A DNA stretch of 33,681 bases from Chitinophagaceae bacterium (GTDB lineage Bacteria > Bacteroidota > Bacteroidia > Chitinophagales > Chitinophagaceae), in the NCBI GenBank assembly GCA_013694745.1, contig JACDBU010000029.1, positions 1 to 33,681 of the forward strand, written 5' to 3'. Positions 32,466 through 33,681 of this stretch are shown in pieces. Positions within the stretch are counted from its first letter, which is position 1; each line of letters opens with the position of its first letter. Under the pieces are notes generated by a model that saw nothing but the letters and a program-made list of their open reading frames with translations, had not been told where the DNA came from and made no database searches. Both the position numbers and the translations under genes were made by a program.

Positions 32466-33681
32466 ATGAAAAAAATATTTTCAATAATAGTCCTGGCCGG
32501 CTTTATCACAAGCTCTGCCATAGCTCAAACAACAACCATTACTTTTGATGGTATACCTAATAACAGGACCTTCCAGGTGGTATTGGATGGCACCACTTAT
32601 AATTCAAGTAATACCAATTATAATAATGGTAATACTCCCAATACAAATGGCGTTAATACCAATCAAACCATTACGGTAAATAATCTGCAGCCGGGGTCCC
32701 ATAACCTCGCCGTTTATCGTGTGAGAAATAATTACAATAACGGGAATAATAATAACGGGAATGGCAACAATGGTGGTAACAGAAATGCTATTTATTCTAA
32801 TACATTCCAGGTAAGGCAGGGATATGATATGAATATCTCCATAAAAGGGGGCGGAGAGGTGAGCTTTAGTGAAAAAAGAATAAGGAACAGGAACAATGGA
32901 GGATATGGGCAACGGACAGCCATGGATGATGCGCAATTTAATCAGATAGTACAATCTATCAACAGAACCTATAATCCTACTGCAAGATTAACTACTGAAA
33001 GAAACCTGGTTAATACTACAGGTTATTATTTTACAACCAGCCAGGTTAGGCAATTATTATCATTGATAAGGGGCGAAAGTAGTAGGCTTGAAATAGCGAA
33101 ACTGGCTTATCAAAAAGTAACCGATCCCACCTCTTTTAGGCAGGTTTATGATGTTTTTAGCTACCAGAGCAGCCGTAATGAAATGAATGTATACATACAG
33201 AATAATCCAAATAATTATGGCGCGTATAACCAGGGTGGAAATAATCAAAATGGTAATACAAATAATAACCGGGTGGCAATGTCCGATATTGATTACACTC
33301 GATTATACCAGAGTGCTAATAATCATGTTTATCCTGCTGATAAAACAAGAGATGTTCAGGAAGCATTTACAACATCAGGTTATTATTTCAGCACCGCCCA
33401 GGTAAAATCTTTACTACGGATAGTTGCCTCAGAAAATGACCGTCTTACATTAGCTAAACTGGCATATTTAAAAACTACGGACGTTGCAAATTTTAGTTCT
33501 GTTTACGAATTATTTAGTTCACCCTCAACACGCGATGATCTTAATGCTTACGTTATGAACAATGGTGGAGTTAATACTGGCTATTCCAATACACAATACA
33601 ATAATCGTGTTGCTATGGACGATGCATCTTTTAGCCAGTTATTCCAAAAAGCAGGTAATCATTTTTTACCATGGGATAAGG
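32466..33681 (+). CDS. Secreted Asn-rich DUF4476-repeat protein, 5' part (runs off window)
   Basis: An open frame from the ATG at 32466 to the window end (405 codons, no stop), absent from the ORF track. It has a Sec signal peptide (ending SAIAQ) and an N-terminal PEGA-like beta domain (about 20-140) with Asn/Gly-rich inserts (NNYNNGNNNNGNGNNGG). DUF4476 domains follow. The first starts at about residue 153 (TAMDDAQFNQIV, TTSQVRQLLSLIRGESSRLEIAKLAY, DVFSYQSSRNEMNVYI). The second starts at about 272 with the same order, and a third begins at about 384. The repeats are separated by Asn-rich linkers. A periplasmic or surface location is likely; the function is unknown. The strong ribosome-binding site and long coding bias support it fully. 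Confidence 0.92.
   Translation, partial: MKKIFSIIVLAGFITSSAIAQTTTITFDGIPNNRTFQVVLDGTTYNSSNTNYNNGNTPNTNGVNTNQTITVNNLQPGSHNLAVYRVRNNYNNGNNNNGNGNNGGNRNAIYSNTFQVRQGYDMNISIKGGGEVSFSEKRIRNRNNGGYGQRTAMDDAQFNQIVQSINRTYNPTARLTTERNLVNTTGYYFTTSQVRQLLSLIRGESSRLEIAKLAYQKVTDPTSFRQVYDVFSYQSSRNEMNVYIQNNPNNYGAYNQGGNNQNGNTNNNRVAMSDIDYTRLYQSANNHVYPADKTRDVQEAFTTSGYYFSTAQVKSLLRIVASENDRLTLAKLAYLKTTDVANFSSVYELFSSPSTRDDLNAYVMNNGGVNTGYSNTQYNNRVAMDDASFSQLFQKAGNHFLPWDK

Noticed and set aside
32604-32954. 116-aa - strand ORF
   Set aside because: Antisense of the Asn-rich part of the DUF4476 gene; Ile-rich composition is the complement of AAT codons.

Overview
The window looks like a chromosomal segment of a Bacteroidota bacterium, most likely of the Chitinophagaceae type. 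This is judged from AT-rich DNA, Bacteroidota-typical families (DUF5606, DUF4476, DUF3347, an OMP_b-brl_3/TonB-receptor-like barrel, GIGT-P surface repeats, Spy-like proteins behind an ECF sigma factor), few Shine-Dalgarno sequences and a few TAnnTTTG -7 promoter boxes. No database search was possible, so all family names come from motif recognition.

Region 1 (1-12.3 kb, all on the + strand) is a copper/metal-handling island. It opens with the C-terminal part of a Cu+ P1B-ATPase, cut by the window edge. Then follow a small His-rich CC/PP membrane protein, two tandem DUF3347 proteins (one secreted, one a lipoprotein), a CxxCH haem-binding-domain protein, and a 926-residue multicopper oxidase with an N-terminal metal-binding zinc-ribbon-like motif, Met-rich linkers and a C-terminal CopB-like outer-membrane barrel. 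After it come a small secreted metal-binding protein and a Cys-rich four-helix copper-storage protein (Csp/DUF326). Next are an MFS exporter, a CPA1 cation/proton antiporter, a voltage-gated-like channel with an unusual GSDYF filter, a ZIP-family transporter and a second Csp protein, ending at a strong terminator. The likely logic is cytosolic export (CopA) and storage (Csp), periplasmic oxidation and binding (MCO, DUF3347, metal-binding peptides), and ion balance.

Region 2 (12.4-15 kb) holds a 2-oxoglutarate/Fe(II) dioxygenase-like gene flanked by two copies of a ~90-bp intergenic repeat, an Fpg/Nei-family DNA glycosylase lacking the zinc-finger cysteines, and a GNAT acetyltransferase. A heptamer tandem array overlaps the stop codon of the glycosylase gene.

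Region 3 (15-19.9 kb, - strand) is an envelope-stress-like operon: TonB-receptor-like barrel, ECF sigma factor, single-TM probable anti-sigma protein and two Spy/CpxP-like periplasmic proteins, ending at a bidirectional terminator.

Region 4 (20-24.5 kb) has a DUF5606 gene and M3 peptidase gene in tandem, an overlapping SCO-Fur pair, and a divergent MerC-like gene whose putative promoter is overlapped by a palindrome, followed by a DUF4440 protein. Region 5 (24.5-32 kb) carries two alpha/beta hydrolases with a small membrane protein, a DUF1579 lipoprotein, a surface protein with GIGT-P repeats and a C1q-like end, and a DUF1501/DUF1800 pair separated by an octamer tandem array. The right edge (32466-33681) is an open frame, absent from the supplied ORF track, that encodes a secreted Asn-rich protein with repeated DUF4476 domains. 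No tRNA, rRNA, CRISPR, transposase or integrase was recognised.
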